A stretch of DNA of 64,000 nucleotides from Terasakiella magnetica. GTDB taxonomy: Bacteria; Pseudomonadota; Alphaproteobacteria; Rhodospirillales; Magnetospirillaceae. This document shows positions 36,145 to 45,114 of this stretch, piece after piece (the first letter of the stretch is position 1; every line of letters begins with the position of its first letter). The stretch is taken from positions 1-64,000 of the forward strand of contig CACVCF010000024.1 of assembly GCA_902729415.1 (NCBI GenBank), in the 5' to 3' direction. A program made the translations under genes and the position numbers. The notes under the pieces are model-generated. The model worked only from the letters and a program-made list of their open reading frames with translations, was not told the DNA's origin and ran no database searches.

Positions 36145-36695
36145 TCGTGGTCTACGATCTGGAATACACCACCTGGGAGGGCGCGCGGGCGCGCGGCTGG
36201 AGCGGCCCCGGCGAGCACCGGGAAGTGGTTCAGATCGGCGCGGTGCGGCTCGATGGCGGGACCGAGGCCTCCATTCTGGTCAAGCCCCGGCTCAACCCGG
36301 ATCTCAGCGCGTATTTCACCACCCTGACCGGCATCTCCCAGGGGCAGGTGGACAAGGACGGCATCGATTTCGCCGCCGCTCTTGCCCGGCTGGCCGATTT
36401 CGCCCAAGGGGCTGGTCTGGTGGCCAACGGCGCCGACGAAGAGGTCTTGCGCGAAAATTGCCGCCTGACCGATACCGCTTTTCCCTTCGAGGGCCGCTGC
36501 TGCGATATTTCGCCGCTGCTGCGCCGGGCGGCGGGCCGCGATGGTCACGTCTTCAGTTGCGATCTGGGCCAGACCTTTGGTCTCGCCCTTGACCAGACCG
36601 CCCACGACGCCCTGGGCGATGCCCGTCAGGTGGCGGCGGTCGTACGGCTTTTGCTGGACACCGGCAGGCTGCGGCCAGAGGAGATCAGGCCATGA
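36141..36695 (+). CDS. DEDDh-type 3'-5' exonuclease
   Basis: The 184-residue protein has the ERI-1/KapD-type exonuclease core: the first Asp-x-Glu in VYDLEYTTWE, an Asp in VANGADEEV and the final H-x(4)-D in AHDALGDAR. This is the DEDDh pattern of RNA/DNA 3'-5' exonucleases. It overlaps manC by ATGA at its start and the ADH-Gfo fusion at its end, so it is firmly embedded in a sugar operon. Why a nuclease is co-translated here is unknown; a housekeeping passenger is possible. Confidence 0.8.
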   Translation: MIVVYDLEYTTWEGARARGWSGPGEHREVVQIGAVRLDGGTEASILVKPRLNPDLSAYFTTLTGISQGQVDKDGIDFAAALARLADFAQGAGLVANGADEEVLRENCRLTDTAFPFEGRCCDISPLLRRAAGRDGHVFSCDLGQTFGLALDQTAHDALGDARQVAAVVRLLLDTGRLRPEEIRP

Positions 36696-38839
36696 AGCAG
36701 GTCATTCAAAGCGCCCGTTCGGGCAAGCTGGCGCTGAAGGAGGTGCCCGAGCCCCGCGTCCGCTCCGGTCATCTGCTGGTCGCCACCAAGGCCTCGCTGA
36801 TCAGCGCCGGGACCGAGCGCATGGTAATCGATTTCGCCCGCAAAAGTCTGGCGGGTAAGGCCAAGGAACGTCCCGACTTGGTGCGCAAGGTCATCGACAA
36901 GGCCCGGCGCGACGGGCTGGCCGCGACCTTCAAGGCGGTGATGGCGCGCCTCGACGAGCCGCTGCCCCTGGGCTATTCCGCCGCCGGAGACGTGGTGGCG
37001 GTGGGCGCCGGGCTTGAAGGTAGCTTCCGGGTCGGCCAGCGCGTCGCCATGGCGGGCGCCGGTCTTGCCAATCACGCCGAGCTGAATGTGGTGCCGCGCA
37101 ATCTGGCGGCGCCGGTTCCCGACGATGTCAGCGATGAAGCCGCCGCCTTCGGCACCGTCGGCGCCATCGCCATGGCCGGTGTACGCAGCCTGGGGGCGCA
37201 ATTGGGCGACGTGGTTGCGGTGGTGGGCGTCGGCCTCATCGGCCAGATGGCGGTGCAGTTGCTTGCACTTCAGGGAGCGCGGGTCATCGCCCTTGATATG
37301 AACCCGGAACGATTGGCCCTGGCCAAGGCTTTGGGGGCCGAGCTGGTGTGGTCCCTGGGCGAGCCCGGCCTGATCGAGGCCGTAGCGGCGCTGTCGGGGG
37401 GTCTGGGCTGCGATTCCATCTTGATTGCCGCCGCCACCGAGTCCAGCGAGCCCCTGGAGCTGGCGGCGGAACTGGCCCGCGATCGCGCCCGCGTGGTGAT
37501 GGTGGGCAAGACCGGCACCGAGTTCAATTACGCCGCCTTCATGAAGAAGGAGCTGACCCTGATGGTGTCGCGCTCCTACGGCCCTGGCCGTTATGACGAG
37601 GATTTCGAAGGCCGGGGTGTCAAATATCCCCCCGGCTGGGTACGCTGGACCGAGGCCGAGAATTTGCGCGAATGCGTGCGCCTGATGTCGCCGTCGCTGC
37701 CGCGCCGTCTGGATGTGGAGGCGCTGATCAGCCATCGCTTCGCCTTCGACCAAGCCGAAAGCGCCTATGGCCTGGTCACCGGCGCAACCGAGCCCCATCT
37801 TGGCGTCGTCCTGCGCTATCAGGGCCTGGCCGCACCCAAGTCGGTATGCTCCTTCACCGCGCCCAAGGCGGCGGCGGGTAAATGCGTGCTGGGGGTGATC
37901 GGGGCGGGGAATTTCGCCCGCACCGTCCTGCTGCCCGAATTGGCCCGTATTCCCGGCCTGGAGATGCGGACCATCTGCACCCAGCGCGGCCAGACCGCCG
38001 ATCACGGCCAGCAGGTCTTCGGCTTTGCCAACGCCACTACCGATGTGGAAGCGGTGCTGGCCGACCCCGCCATTACCGCCGTGCTGGTCGCCACCCGCCA
38101 CGGCAATCATGCCGAGATGACGGCGCGCTGCCTTGCCGCCGGCAAATCGGTGCTGGTGGAAAAGCCGCTGGCCCTGGACCGGGAGCAAGTGCTTGCGGTG
38201 ACCCAGGCGCGCGACACCGCTCCCGGCTTCTTCCTGGTGGGCTTCAACCGCCGCTTTGCCCCCATGAGCGTCAAGGCCCGCGCCCATCTCGCCCGCCACC
38301 CCGGCCCCAAGGTGCTGGTGCTGCGGGTCAATGCCGGGGCGCTGCCGCCGGAAAGCTGGGTCAACGCCGCGGACGAGGGCGGCGGCCGCATTCTGGGCGA
38401 GCTGTGCCACTTCATCGATCTCGCCCGGTTTCTGGCGGGATCGGCCATCACCACGGTGCAGGCCGATGCGGCGGCGGTGACCCATGGCGGCTGCGACGAC
38501 CTTGCGGTCTCGCTTACCTTCGCCGATGGCAGCCTGGCCACCATCATCTACACCGCCCAGGGCGATACCTCGCTGTCCAAGGAGCGCTTCGAGTGTTTCG
38601 CTGGCGGAACGGTCGTCATCATCGATAATTTCCTCAGCCTGTCCATCACCCAGAACGGCAAAACCAAGGTGGAAAAGGCTTTGGGCCAGGACAAGGGCCA
38701 CCGGGCCGAGCTGGAAGGCTTCGTCCGCGGCGTCGTCACCGGCACGCCGCCGGTGGATGAGGCGGAATTGCTGGAAACCAGCCTTGCCACCATCGCGGTG
38801 CTGGAAAGCCTGCGCGACGGACAGCGCATCCGGCTATGA
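36692..38839 (+). CDS. Fusion of an MDR-type dehydrogenase and a Gfo/Idh/MocA oxidoreductase
   Basis: The 715-residue protein has two dehydrogenase modules. Residues 1 to about 370 are an alcohol-dehydrogenase-like medium-chain reductase with Rossmann motif VVGVGLIGQMAVQLL. The N-terminus reads SLISAGTERMVIDFAR where classical ADHs carry the zinc-binding Cys and GHE motif, so catalytic zinc ligands appear absent. From about residue 397 a Gfo/Idh/MocA domain starts with CVLGVIGAGNFARTV and contains the family EKPLALD motif. Such fusions occur in polysaccharide loci; the substrate is unknown, with oxidation then re-reduction of an NDP-sugar as one possible use. Confidence 0.85.
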   Translation: MKQVIQSARSGKLALKEVPEPRVRSGHLLVATKASLISAGTERMVIDFARKSLAGKAKERPDLVRKVIDKARRDGLAATFKAVMARLDEPLPLGYSAAGDVVAVGAGLEGSFRVGQRVAMAGAGLANHAELNVVPRNLAAPVPDDVSDEAAAFGTVGAIAMAGVRSLGAQLGDVVAVVGVGLIGQMAVQLLALQGARVIALDMNPERLALAKALGAELVWSLGEPGLIEAVAALSGGLGCDSILIAAATESSEPLELAAELARDRARVVMVGKTGTEFNYAAFMKKELTLMVSRSYGPGRYDEDFEGRGVKYPPGWVRWTEAENLRECVRLMSPSLPRRLDVEALISHRFAFDQAESAYGLVTGATEPHLGVVLRYQGLAAPKSVCSFTAPKAAAGKCVLGVIGAGNFARTVLLPELARIPGLEMRTICTQRGQTADHGQQVFGFANATTDVEAVLADPAITAVLVATRHGNHAEMTARCLAAGKSVLVEKPLALDREQVLAVTQARDTAPGFFLVGFNRRFAPMSVKARAHLARHPGPKVLVLRVNAGALPPESWVNAADEGGGRILGELCHFIDLARFLAGSAITTVQADAAAVTHGGCDDLAVSLTFADGSLATIIYTAQGDTSLSKERFECFAGGTVVIIDNFLSLSITQNGKTKVEKALGQDKGHRAELEGFVRGVVTGTPPVDEAELLETSLATIAVLESLRDGQRIRL

Positions 38840-39843
38840 GCCTCGCCATCGGCATGGCCGCCTTGGCCTTTCTGCTGAGCGCCGCCGGAACGCGGGCGGC
38901 GCTGGGCTGGCTGCGCCACAAGCAGATTCTCGACCATCCCAACGAACGCTCCAGCCATGTCCATCCCACCCCGCGCGGCGGCGGTCTGGCGGTGACGCCG
39001 GTGCTGGTGCTGTGCTGGGCGGTGATCGCCAGCCTCAGCCCCGGCCCGGTTTCCGGCTGGGCCCTGATCGCGGTGGCGGGGGCCTTGCTGCTGCTGGCGA
39101 CATCGTGGATGGACGACCGCCACACCTTGGCGGCGGGGCCGCGTTTGCTGGTCCATCTCGGGGTCGCCGCCGGGGTCAGTCTGGCCTTGCCCGCCCAGGC
39201 GCTGGTATTCCAGGGGCTGCTGCCGCTGTGGGCCGACCGGGTGCTGACGGTGCTGGGCTGGGTGTGGTTTCTCAACCTCTATAACTTCATGGACGGTATC
39301 GACGGCATCACCGGCGTGGAAACCGCCAGCATCGGCCTTGGCATCGCCCTGGTCGCGGCGGTGGGCGGCGGCGCGATTGCCGGGCTGGAGCCCTATGCCC
39401 TGACCGCCATGGCGGTGGGGGCGGGCTTTCTGGTGTGGAATTGGCCCCCCGCCCGCATTTTCCTGGGTGATTCCGGCAGCGTGCCGCTGGGCTTTTTGCT
39501 GGGCGGGCTGTTGATCTTGCTGGCGGGCCAGGGCCAGCTTGCCGCCGCCCTGATTCTGCCCGGCTATTACCTCGCTGATGCCACCATCACCTTGCTGTGG
39601 CGTCTTAAGGACGGCGAGAAGATCTGGCAGGCCCACCGCCGCCATTTCTATCAGCGTGCCGTCAAGGGCGGCAAAACCCATGCCGAGGTCACCCGCGCCA
39701 TCCTGGCCGCCAATGCGGCCCTGATCGCTTGCGCCTGCCTTGGCGCTATCGGCCATGGTGGGGCGGCGGGCCTTGCCGCCGTGGTTGTGGTGGCGGTGCT
39801 GCTGGCCCTGATGACCCGCTGGGCCAAGGCAGGCCCGGCATGA
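38836..39843 (+). CDS. WecA/WbpL-like polyprenyl-phosphate sugar-1-phosphate transferase (GT4)
   Basis: MraY/WecA-family integral membrane enzymes start glycan synthesis by moving a sugar-1-phosphate from a UDP-sugar to undecaprenyl phosphate. The 335-residue protein has about ten hydrophobic spans. Conserved cytosolic loops are visible: HPNERSSHVHPTPRGGG, DDRHTLAAGPRLLVH, FMDGIDGITG and FLGDSGSVPLGF, then the AHRRHFYQRAV loop. It is followed with a 4-base overlap by an SDR, the same pairing as WbpL with an epimerase in Pseudomonas O-antigen loci. It is the most likely initiator of the glycan. Confidence 0.92.
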   Translation: MSLAIGMAALAFLLSAAGTRAALGWLRHKQILDHPNERSSHVHPTPRGGGLAVTPVLVLCWAVIASLSPGPVSGWALIAVAGALLLLATSWMDDRHTLAAGPRLLVHLGVAAGVSLALPAQALVFQGLLPLWADRVLTVLGWVWFLNLYNFMDGIDGITGVETASIGLGIALVAAVGGGAIAGLEPYALTAMAVGAGFLVWNWPPARIFLGDSGSVPLGFLLGGLLILLAGQGQLAAALILPGYYLADATITLLWRLKDGEKIWQAHRRHFYQRAVKGGKTHAEVTRAILAANAALIACACLGAIGHGGAAGLAAVVVVAVLLALMTRWAKAGPA

Positions 39844-40772
39844 CGGTTCTGGTCACCGGCGCCACCGGCTTTGTCGGCGCCGCCGCCTGCCGCACGCTCA
39901 AAGCCGCCGGTCTGGAGCCGGTGGCGGCGCTGCGGAGCGCCCGGCCCGGTCTTGAGGGCCGCGTGGTGGGCGAGATCGGACCGGATACGGCGTGGGACAC
40001 CGCTCTCGATGGCATCGACGTGGTGCTGCATCTGGCGGCCCGCGCCCATGTAATGAACGAGACCGAGGGCGACCCCTTGGCGTTATTTCGCCGTATCAAC
40101 CGCGACGGTGCTTTAGCCCTGGCCGAAGCCGCAGCAGCCAAGGGGGTGCGGCGGCTGGTTTTCGTCAGCACCATCAAGGTCAATGGCGAGGCGACCCCAG
40201 CCGACCGCCCTTTCCGGGCCGAGGATGCCCCCGCTCCCATCGATGCCTATGGCATCGCCAAGGCGGAAGCGGAAGCCGGGCTGAGAGCCATCGCCGCCCG
40301 CACCGGGCTGGAGCTGGTGGTCATCCGCCCGCCCCTGGTCCACGGCCCCGGAGTCAAAGGCAATTTCTCCAGCCTGATCAAGGTGTTGCGCCGTGGCATC
40401 CCGCTGCCGCTGGGCGCCATCACCGCCAACCGCCGCAGCCTGATCGGGCTGGATAATCTCTGCGACGCCCTCAACCTGTGCCTGACCCATCCGCAGGCTC
40501 CGGGCCGGACCTTCCTGGTCAAGGACGGCGACGACGTGTCCACCACCGGCTTGATCCGCCTGCTGGCCCAGGGTTTGGGCCGCCCTGCCCGTCTGCTGCC
40601 GGTGCCGGTGGCGCTGTTGCGGTTGGCTGGACGCCTGACCGGTAAAAACGCCGCCGTCGAGCGCCTGACCGGGTCGCTGGTGGTCGATGACGGGCCGTTG
40701 CGGGCCTTGGGCTGGACGCCGTCCGTCACCCTGGAGGATGGTTTGCGGCGGATGGCTGGACCCCCGGCGTGA
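39840..40772 (+). CDS. Extended SDR, NDP-sugar epimerase/reductase (WbpK/WbpV-like)
   Basis: The 310-residue protein starts VLVTGATGFVGAAACRTLKA with the nucleotide-binding glycine motif. The catalytic pair is YGIAKAE (Y-x3-K) after VFVSTIKVNGE. The substrate-loop LVHGPGVKGNFSSLIKVL resembles 4-keto reductases that act after UDP-GlcNAc 4,6-dehydratase and work together with WbpL-like initiators. The exact substrate is not determined. It ends the manC-led plus-strand group; the 158 bases that follow show only a GGCGCC repeat pair without a U-run. Confidence 0.82.
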   Translation: MTVLVTGATGFVGAAACRTLKAAGLEPVAALRSARPGLEGRVVGEIGPDTAWDTALDGIDVVLHLAARAHVMNETEGDPLALFRRINRDGALALAEAAAAKGVRRLVFVSTIKVNGEATPADRPFRAEDAPAPIDAYGIAKAEAEAGLRAIAARTGLELVVIRPPLVHGPGVKGNFSSLIKVLRRGIPLPLGAITANRRSLIGLDNLCDALNLCLTHPQAPGRTFLVKDGDDVSTTGLIRLLAQGLGRPARLLPVPVALLRLAGRLTGKNAAVERLTGSLVVDDGPLRALGWTPSVTLEDGLRRMAGPPA

Positions 40773-40930
40773 GGGGTGGTGCCAGACAACGTGCTGCGTG
40801 CTTTTCGGGGCCAGTGAGTTGAGCTATCTTGCCTTCGGCGGCTGTAATCTGGCGGTCTATCCCGGTGCCTATTTCATTTTCCGCCACCGCATCCAGGCGG
40901 GCTGACGTCTGGCCATCAATGTCGGCGCCA

Positions 40931-42940
40931 TTATCGGCGCCGGGGCGTCCGCGGGGATAAGGCTTCGGGATGGGGAATCGGCGCCCACAGGCTTTCGTCC
41001 TGGGTGTCAGGGAAGGTGACGCGGTCTTTCCCATATTCCGCCGCGTAATGGGCCATTGCGGCCTCAAGCGCGCGGTCAGCCGAAAGCGATTGCCGCATCC
41101 TGACGAAATCGCCAACCAGCGCCCCGGCGCGGTGACGACCGGCCTGATCATTGAAGCGGTCAATCAGATCGGCCCAGGCCGAGCGGTCGATGCCACTGGG
41201 TTCGCCGCGGGCGATGCGTTCGATCGCTTGGACGAAGGACCCTACCTCGGAATGGATGATGCCCGCCGCCTTGCCGCTGTGATAAAGCGGCCCATCGATC
41301 AGACCGGTCAGATCCAGGTGCAGGGTCGGGCGGCCCCGCAAGGCCCCCAGTTCCGCCGCCGAATTGATGGGAATGCCAACCACGACATCCGCCGCCAGGG
41401 CTGCGACGCCGACCTTGAATCGGGGCTCCAGGATCAGGCAGCGCCCTTGGCGTTCCAGGGCCAGCAACCGACCGGAGAGGCTGAGGGCGCCTGATTCCTC
41501 GGGGCGCTTCTTGGGCTTGATGATCAGGCCCCATTGGGAATTGCGTTCGACCAGATCGATGATGGTGGAAAAAAACGTGCGCAGATGGTCTTCCGAGTTG
41601 TGCACCAAAGGGCCGAACCCGGTGTCGAAGGCGGTGATGACGAAGCGGGTCGCGGGATGCATCCGCGCCCGCAAGTCCCGAGCGCCGGTTTCGTCTTCGG
41701 GGGCGAAGCCATCGGCATCGATCTGGCCGACCTCGGCGATGGCCTTGTATCGAAAGCCGCAAGCCCGGTGGTAATCGCGGTCCAGCGGCCCCCAGGCCAG
41801 GATCAGATCGGCCATGGCCCAGTGATAGCGCGCCACCAGGGTCGGCATCACCGACCACAGATTCCATAGGGTGAGGACATCCTCGCGCCGCGCCGCCAAG
41901 CTGAGAGCCAGGCCTTCGGGCGAGAATTCGGTGAAATGATGCAGGGCCACCACATTGTGGCGCCGCAGCATCTGCCGGTAACACCCGACCCGGATCGTCC
42001 CTCCCGTCGCCAGTGCCCACCGCAGCCAGGATGTGGGGCCGAATCCAAATACCAGCAGACGCCACGTGTCCTTGAGGGCCGCCATCACGTCTCGCCTTGG
42101 ATTGTCAGAGTGGCGCAGGAGTTCGGCGCCGTCGATCCAGCCGAATCCATGCTTGGCGGCAAGGCCGCGCAGATGGGCATCACAGGGCGTATCGGAGCGG
42201 TCGCAGTAGAGCGCCACCTGAGTGGCGGGCAGACCGCTGCTTTCCGCCCAGTACATGTGTCCGGAGCTGGGATAATGATGCAGGCTGAGCCAGTAGGCTT
42301 CTTCCAGGACAAGCCCGGCCCGGCGTCCTTCCTCCGCAATGGCGGCGGCCTCGAAAGGGTGGCGGAACAGCAGAGGCAGCCATTGCCGGGGGTGGCCGGG
42401 AATAAAGCGGATATACTCGATGACGGCTCTGAGGTTCAGCCACGGGACAATGGTCAGGTTGGATTTTGTGTATATGTTAAGTATTTCTGCAGTGAATTTG
42501 CCAATGGCCGGAAATGACATATAGCATATTGTTTTTTTGTCACAGGTTCCATATTCAGCCTCAACAATGGCTGTCATGGCAATGGCTGATTGGATCTTTG
42601 TCACAACATAAGATCCCAGCAATTGGCTGAATTCTTCTTGTGTGAAACTGGCCGGAAGCGGTCCCGGCGCCTGGGCGAAGGCCTGGGACACCACCAGCAT
42701 GAGCTGTTCCCGGCGGTAAAGCAGAGCCCGTCCGGCCCCATCCACCCGGCCCAGTTCCAAAATCCGCTGCTCGCCATCAATGCGGCCGTGGCTGACCCGC
42801 GCCAGAAGCTGAACCAGCCGCAGGGCGGACCGGGACCATCGGGGGGAAAGGAAACGAAGCTGCCGCCACCAGCCGTGACGGATCAGGCCGAACAGCACCT
42901 GTCCCCAGCCGATGCGCTCAAACCATAGCTGGGTAGTCAC
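40931..42940 (-). CDS. Large polysaccharide-locus protein, possibly PFTS-motif family
   Basis: The 669-residue protein starts at GTG 42940, nine bases after GAGGAGAG. It has no signal peptide or clear membrane span. Near the C-terminus the segment VVVGIPINSAAELGALRGRP then THLDLTG-like sequence resembles the PFTS motif of a polysaccharide-biosynthesis family, in which a G-x-PFTS-x-A-x(3)-LG-x-P pattern occurs; the F and T are not kept here. This hints at a glycerophosphotransferase- or GT-B-like fold. The stretch around 42,440-42,600 is AT-rich (about 35% GC in 42,481-42,540). It follows fcl on the same strand after 75 bases. The function is not established. Confidence 0.6.
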   Translation of the reverse strand: MTTQLWFERIGWGQVLFGLIRHGWWRQLRFLSPRWSRSALRLVQLLARVSHGRIDGEQRILELGRVDGAGRALLYRREQLMLVVSQAFAQAPGPLPASFTQEEFSQLLGSYVVTKIQSAIAMTAIVEAEYGTCDKKTICYMSFPAIGKFTAEILNIYTKSNLTIVPWLNLRAVIEYIRFIPGHPRQWLPLLFRHPFEAAAIAEEGRRAGLVLEEAYWLSLHHYPSSGHMYWAESSGLPATQVALYCDRSDTPCDAHLRGLAAKHGFGWIDGAELLRHSDNPRRDVMAALKDTWRLLVFGFGPTSWLRWALATGGTIRVGCYRQMLRRHNVVALHHFTEFSPEGLALSLAARREDVLTLWNLWSVMPTLVARYHWAMADLILAWGPLDRDYHRACGFRYKAIAEVGQIDADGFAPEDETGARDLRARMHPATRFVITAFDTGFGPLVHNSEDHLRTFFSTIIDLVERNSQWGLIIKPKKRPEESGALSLSGRLLALERQGRCLILEPRFKVGVAALAADVVVGIPINSAAELGALRGRPTLHLDLTGLIDGPLYHSGKAAGIIHSEVGSFVQAIERIARGEPSGIDRSAWADLIDRFNDQAGRHRAGALVGDFVRMRQSLSADRALEAAMAHYAAEYGKDRVTFPDTQDESLWAPIPHPEALSPRTPRRR

Positions 42941-43015
42941 CGGGAGGCTCTCCTCAGGGGACGGCCATCGCTCAGGATGGACTTTACGCGGCGGACATTA
43001 TGATTCAGACGGGCC

Positions 43016-43966
43016 CTAAGGATGGGAGTGGTTGGCCAGATACCAGGCATAGGCCTCGCGCAGACCCTCTTCGAGCGAGGTGTGGGCGCGCCAGCCCAAG
43101 GCGTGCAGCCGGGAATTGTCCATCAGCTTGCGGGGGCTGCCGTCGGGCTTGGAGGTATCGAAGCGGAACTCACCGGTAAAGCCCACCACTTTACCGATGG
43201 TTTCAGCCAGTTGGCGGATGGTGTGCTCGGTGCCGGTACCGACATTGATGTGGGGCGCGTCCGAATAGTGCTTCAGTAGGAACACCAGGGCATCGGCCAG
43301 ATCGCCCACATGAAGGAATTCGCGCAACGGCGTGCCGGTACCCCACAGTTCCATACTGGGGCTGCCGTTCACCTTGGCCTGATGGGCCTTGATTATCAGC
43401 CCGGCGACCACGTGCCCGGCCTGAACGTCGAAATTGTCGCCCGGACCGAACAGATTGGTGGGCATGGCCGAGATGAAGTCGCAGCCATGCTGCTGCCGGT
43501 AGGCTTGGCACAGCTTGATGCCCGCGATTTTGGCGATGGCATACCATTCGTTGGTGGGTTCGAGCGGTCCGGTCAGCAGCGCGTCCTCGGCCATGGGCTG
43601 GGCGGCCAGACGCGGATAGATGCATGACGAGCCCAGGAACAGCAGCTTGGAAACGCCGTAGAGATGGGCACCATGGATGATGTTGGTTTCGATGACCAGG
43701 TTGTCATAAAGAAAATCGCTGGGAAGGGTGCTGTTGGCCAGGATGCCGCCGACCTTAGCCGCGGCGATCACCACCACATCGGGGCGCTTGTCTCGCATCC
43801 AGCGTTCCACCGCGTCCTGACGGCGAAGATCGACGCTGTCGCGGCCGACGGTCAAAACCTCGCAATCCTCGGAGGCCAGCCGCCGGACCATGGCCGAGCC
43901 GACCATGCCGCGATGACCGGCGACCCAGACTTTCTTGCCGGAAAGCGAAAAGTCAGTCCCTGCCAT
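43016..43966 (-). CDS. fcl: GDP-L-fucose synthase (GDP-4-keto-6-deoxymannose 3,5-epimerase/4-reductase)
   Basis: Fcl (WcaG) epimerises and reduces the Gmd product to GDP-L-fucose. The 316-residue protein begins [19 protein letters not shown], the diagnostic G-H-x-G-M-V-G loop. The SSCIYPRLA motif, [10 protein letters not shown] (Y-x3-K) and [13 protein letters not shown] are family hallmarks. It overlaps the end of gmd by 14 bases. With manC it completes a route from fructose-6-phosphate (given phosphomannomutase elsewhere) to GDP-fucose. Confidence 0.95.
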   Translation of the reverse strand: MAGTDFSLSGKKVWVAGHRGMVGSAMVRRLASEDCEVLTVGRDSVDLRRQDAVERWMRDKRPDVVVIAAAKVGGILANSTLPSDFLYDNLVIETNIIHGAHLYGVSKLLFLGSSCIYPRLAAQPMAEDALLTGPLEPTNEWYAIAKIAGIKLCQAYRQQHGCDFISAMPTNLFGPGDNFDVQAGHVVAGLIIKAHQAKVNGSPSMELWGTGTPLREFLHVGDLADALVFLLKHYSDAPHINVGTGTEHTIRQLAETIGKVVGFTGEFRFDTSKPDGSPRKLMDNSRLHALGWRAHTSLEEGLREAYAWYLANHSHP

Positions 43967-45029
43967 GATGCCGCCTGCTCACGTCTTCGGCCACGCGCTT
44001 CAAATCCGCCTCGACCATCTCGCTCACCAGTTGGTTGAAATTGGTTTGGTGGCTCCAGCCCAGCTTTTCCCGAGCCTTGGTGGGGTCGCCCAGCAGCAGG
44101 TCCACTTCGGTCGGGCGGAAATAACGGGGATCGATCTGGACCAGGACCCGGCCGGTGGCGGCGCAAAGGCCGCATTCTTCCGCATCCTGGCCGCTCCAGC
44201 GCAAGGTGATACCGACCTTGGCGAAGGCCAGTTCGACGAATTCGCGCACGCTGTGGGTTTCGCCGGTGGCGAGGACGAAATCATCGGCCTCGTCGTGTTG
44301 CAAGATGCGCCACATGCCATCGACGTAATCGCGGGCATGGCCCCAATCGCGCTTGGCTTCGAGGTTGCCGATGTAAAGTCGGTCCTGGAGCCCGAGATGG
44401 ATGGCGGCGACGGCGCGGGTGATCTTGCGGGTGACGAAGGTCTCGCCGCGGGTCGGCCCTTCGTGGTTGAACAAGATGCCGTTGGAGGCGTGAATGCCAT
44501 AGGCCTCGCGGTAATTGACCGTGATCCAATAGGCGTAAAGCTTGGCGGCGGCGTAGGGGCTGCGGGGATAGAACGGCGTGGTCTCGCTTTGAGGAACTTC
44601 CCGCGCCGCACCGTAAAGCTCGGAGGTCGAAGCCTGATAGAACCGGGCGGTCTTTTCCATCTTCAGGATGCGGATGGCCTCAAGCAGGCGCAGAGTGCCA
44701 AGTGCGTCGGCATTGGCGGTGTATTCCGGGGTGTCGAAACTGACCTGGACGTGGCTCTGGGCCGCGAGGTTGTAGATCTCGGTCGGCTGGGTTTCCTGCA
44801 TCAATCGGATAAGATTGGTGGCGTCAGTCATGTCGCCGTAATGCATGAAGAAGGGGATACCGCATTCATGGGGGTCGTGATAGAGGTGATCGACCCGCTC
44901 AGTATTGAACGAAGACGAGCGCCGCTTTACACCATGAACGGTGTAGCCTTTCTGCAACAGGAATTCGGCAAGAAGCGCGCCATCCTGGCCCGTGACGCCG
45001 GTAATCAGAGCTGTCTTCGGAGTCGCCAT
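43953..45029 (-). CDS. gmd: GDP-mannose 4,6-dehydratase
   Basis: Gmd makes GDP-4-keto-6-deoxy-D-mannose. The ATG at 45029 gives 358 residues. Motifs: [20 protein letters not shown] at the NADP site, [13 protein letters not shown] (the R-R-S-S-x-F-N-T hallmark), [13 protein letters not shown], and [10 protein letters not shown] with the catalytic Tyr. It is the first gene of gmd-fcl-PFTS-like and is divergent from the FkbM methyltransferase gene. A TTGACA-containing promoter with a palindromic spacer lies just upstream. Confidence 0.97.
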   Translation of the reverse strand: MATPKTALITGVTGQDGALLAEFLLQKGYTVHGVKRRSSSFNTERVDHLYHDPHECGIPFFMHYGDMTDATNLIRLMQETQPTEIYNLAAQSHVQVSFDTPEYTANADALGTLRLLEAIRILKMEKTARFYQASTSELYGAAREVPQSETTPFYPRSPYAAAKLYAYWITVNYREAYGIHASNGILFNHEGPTRGETFVTRKITRAVAAIHLGLQDRLYIGNLEAKRDWGHARDYVDGMWRILQHDEADDFVLATGETHSVREFVELAFAKVGITLRWSGQDAEECGLCAATGRVLVQIDPRYFRPTEVDLLLGDPTKAREKLGWSHQTNFNQLVSEMVEADLKRVAEDVSRRHHGRD

Positions 45030-45055
45030 AATTCTTTGCCTTTCGCAAATCGCAG

Positions 45056-45083
45056 TGCTAAACAAGCGCGCTTGCCGTGTCAA
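45056..45083 (-). promoter_or_regulatory. Candidate gmd promoter with a palindromic spacer
   Basis: On the minus strand a perfect TTGACA (45083-45078) is followed after 16 bases by TAGCAC (45061-45056), 26 bases from the gmd ATG. The spacer contains the perfect 12-bp palindrome CAAGCGCGCTTG (45063-45074), placed where a bound dimer could block RNA polymerase. Confidence 0.5.
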
Positions 45084-45114
45084 CGCCCAAGCGCGAGTCT
45101 CCGGTCCCCGCACC

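Noticed and set aside
40924..40941. GGCGCC repeated pair as a bidirectional terminator between convergent genes
   Set aside because: Each copy is a palindrome itself, the stem would be only 6 bp, there is no U-run, and it overlaps the stop of the PFTS-like gene.
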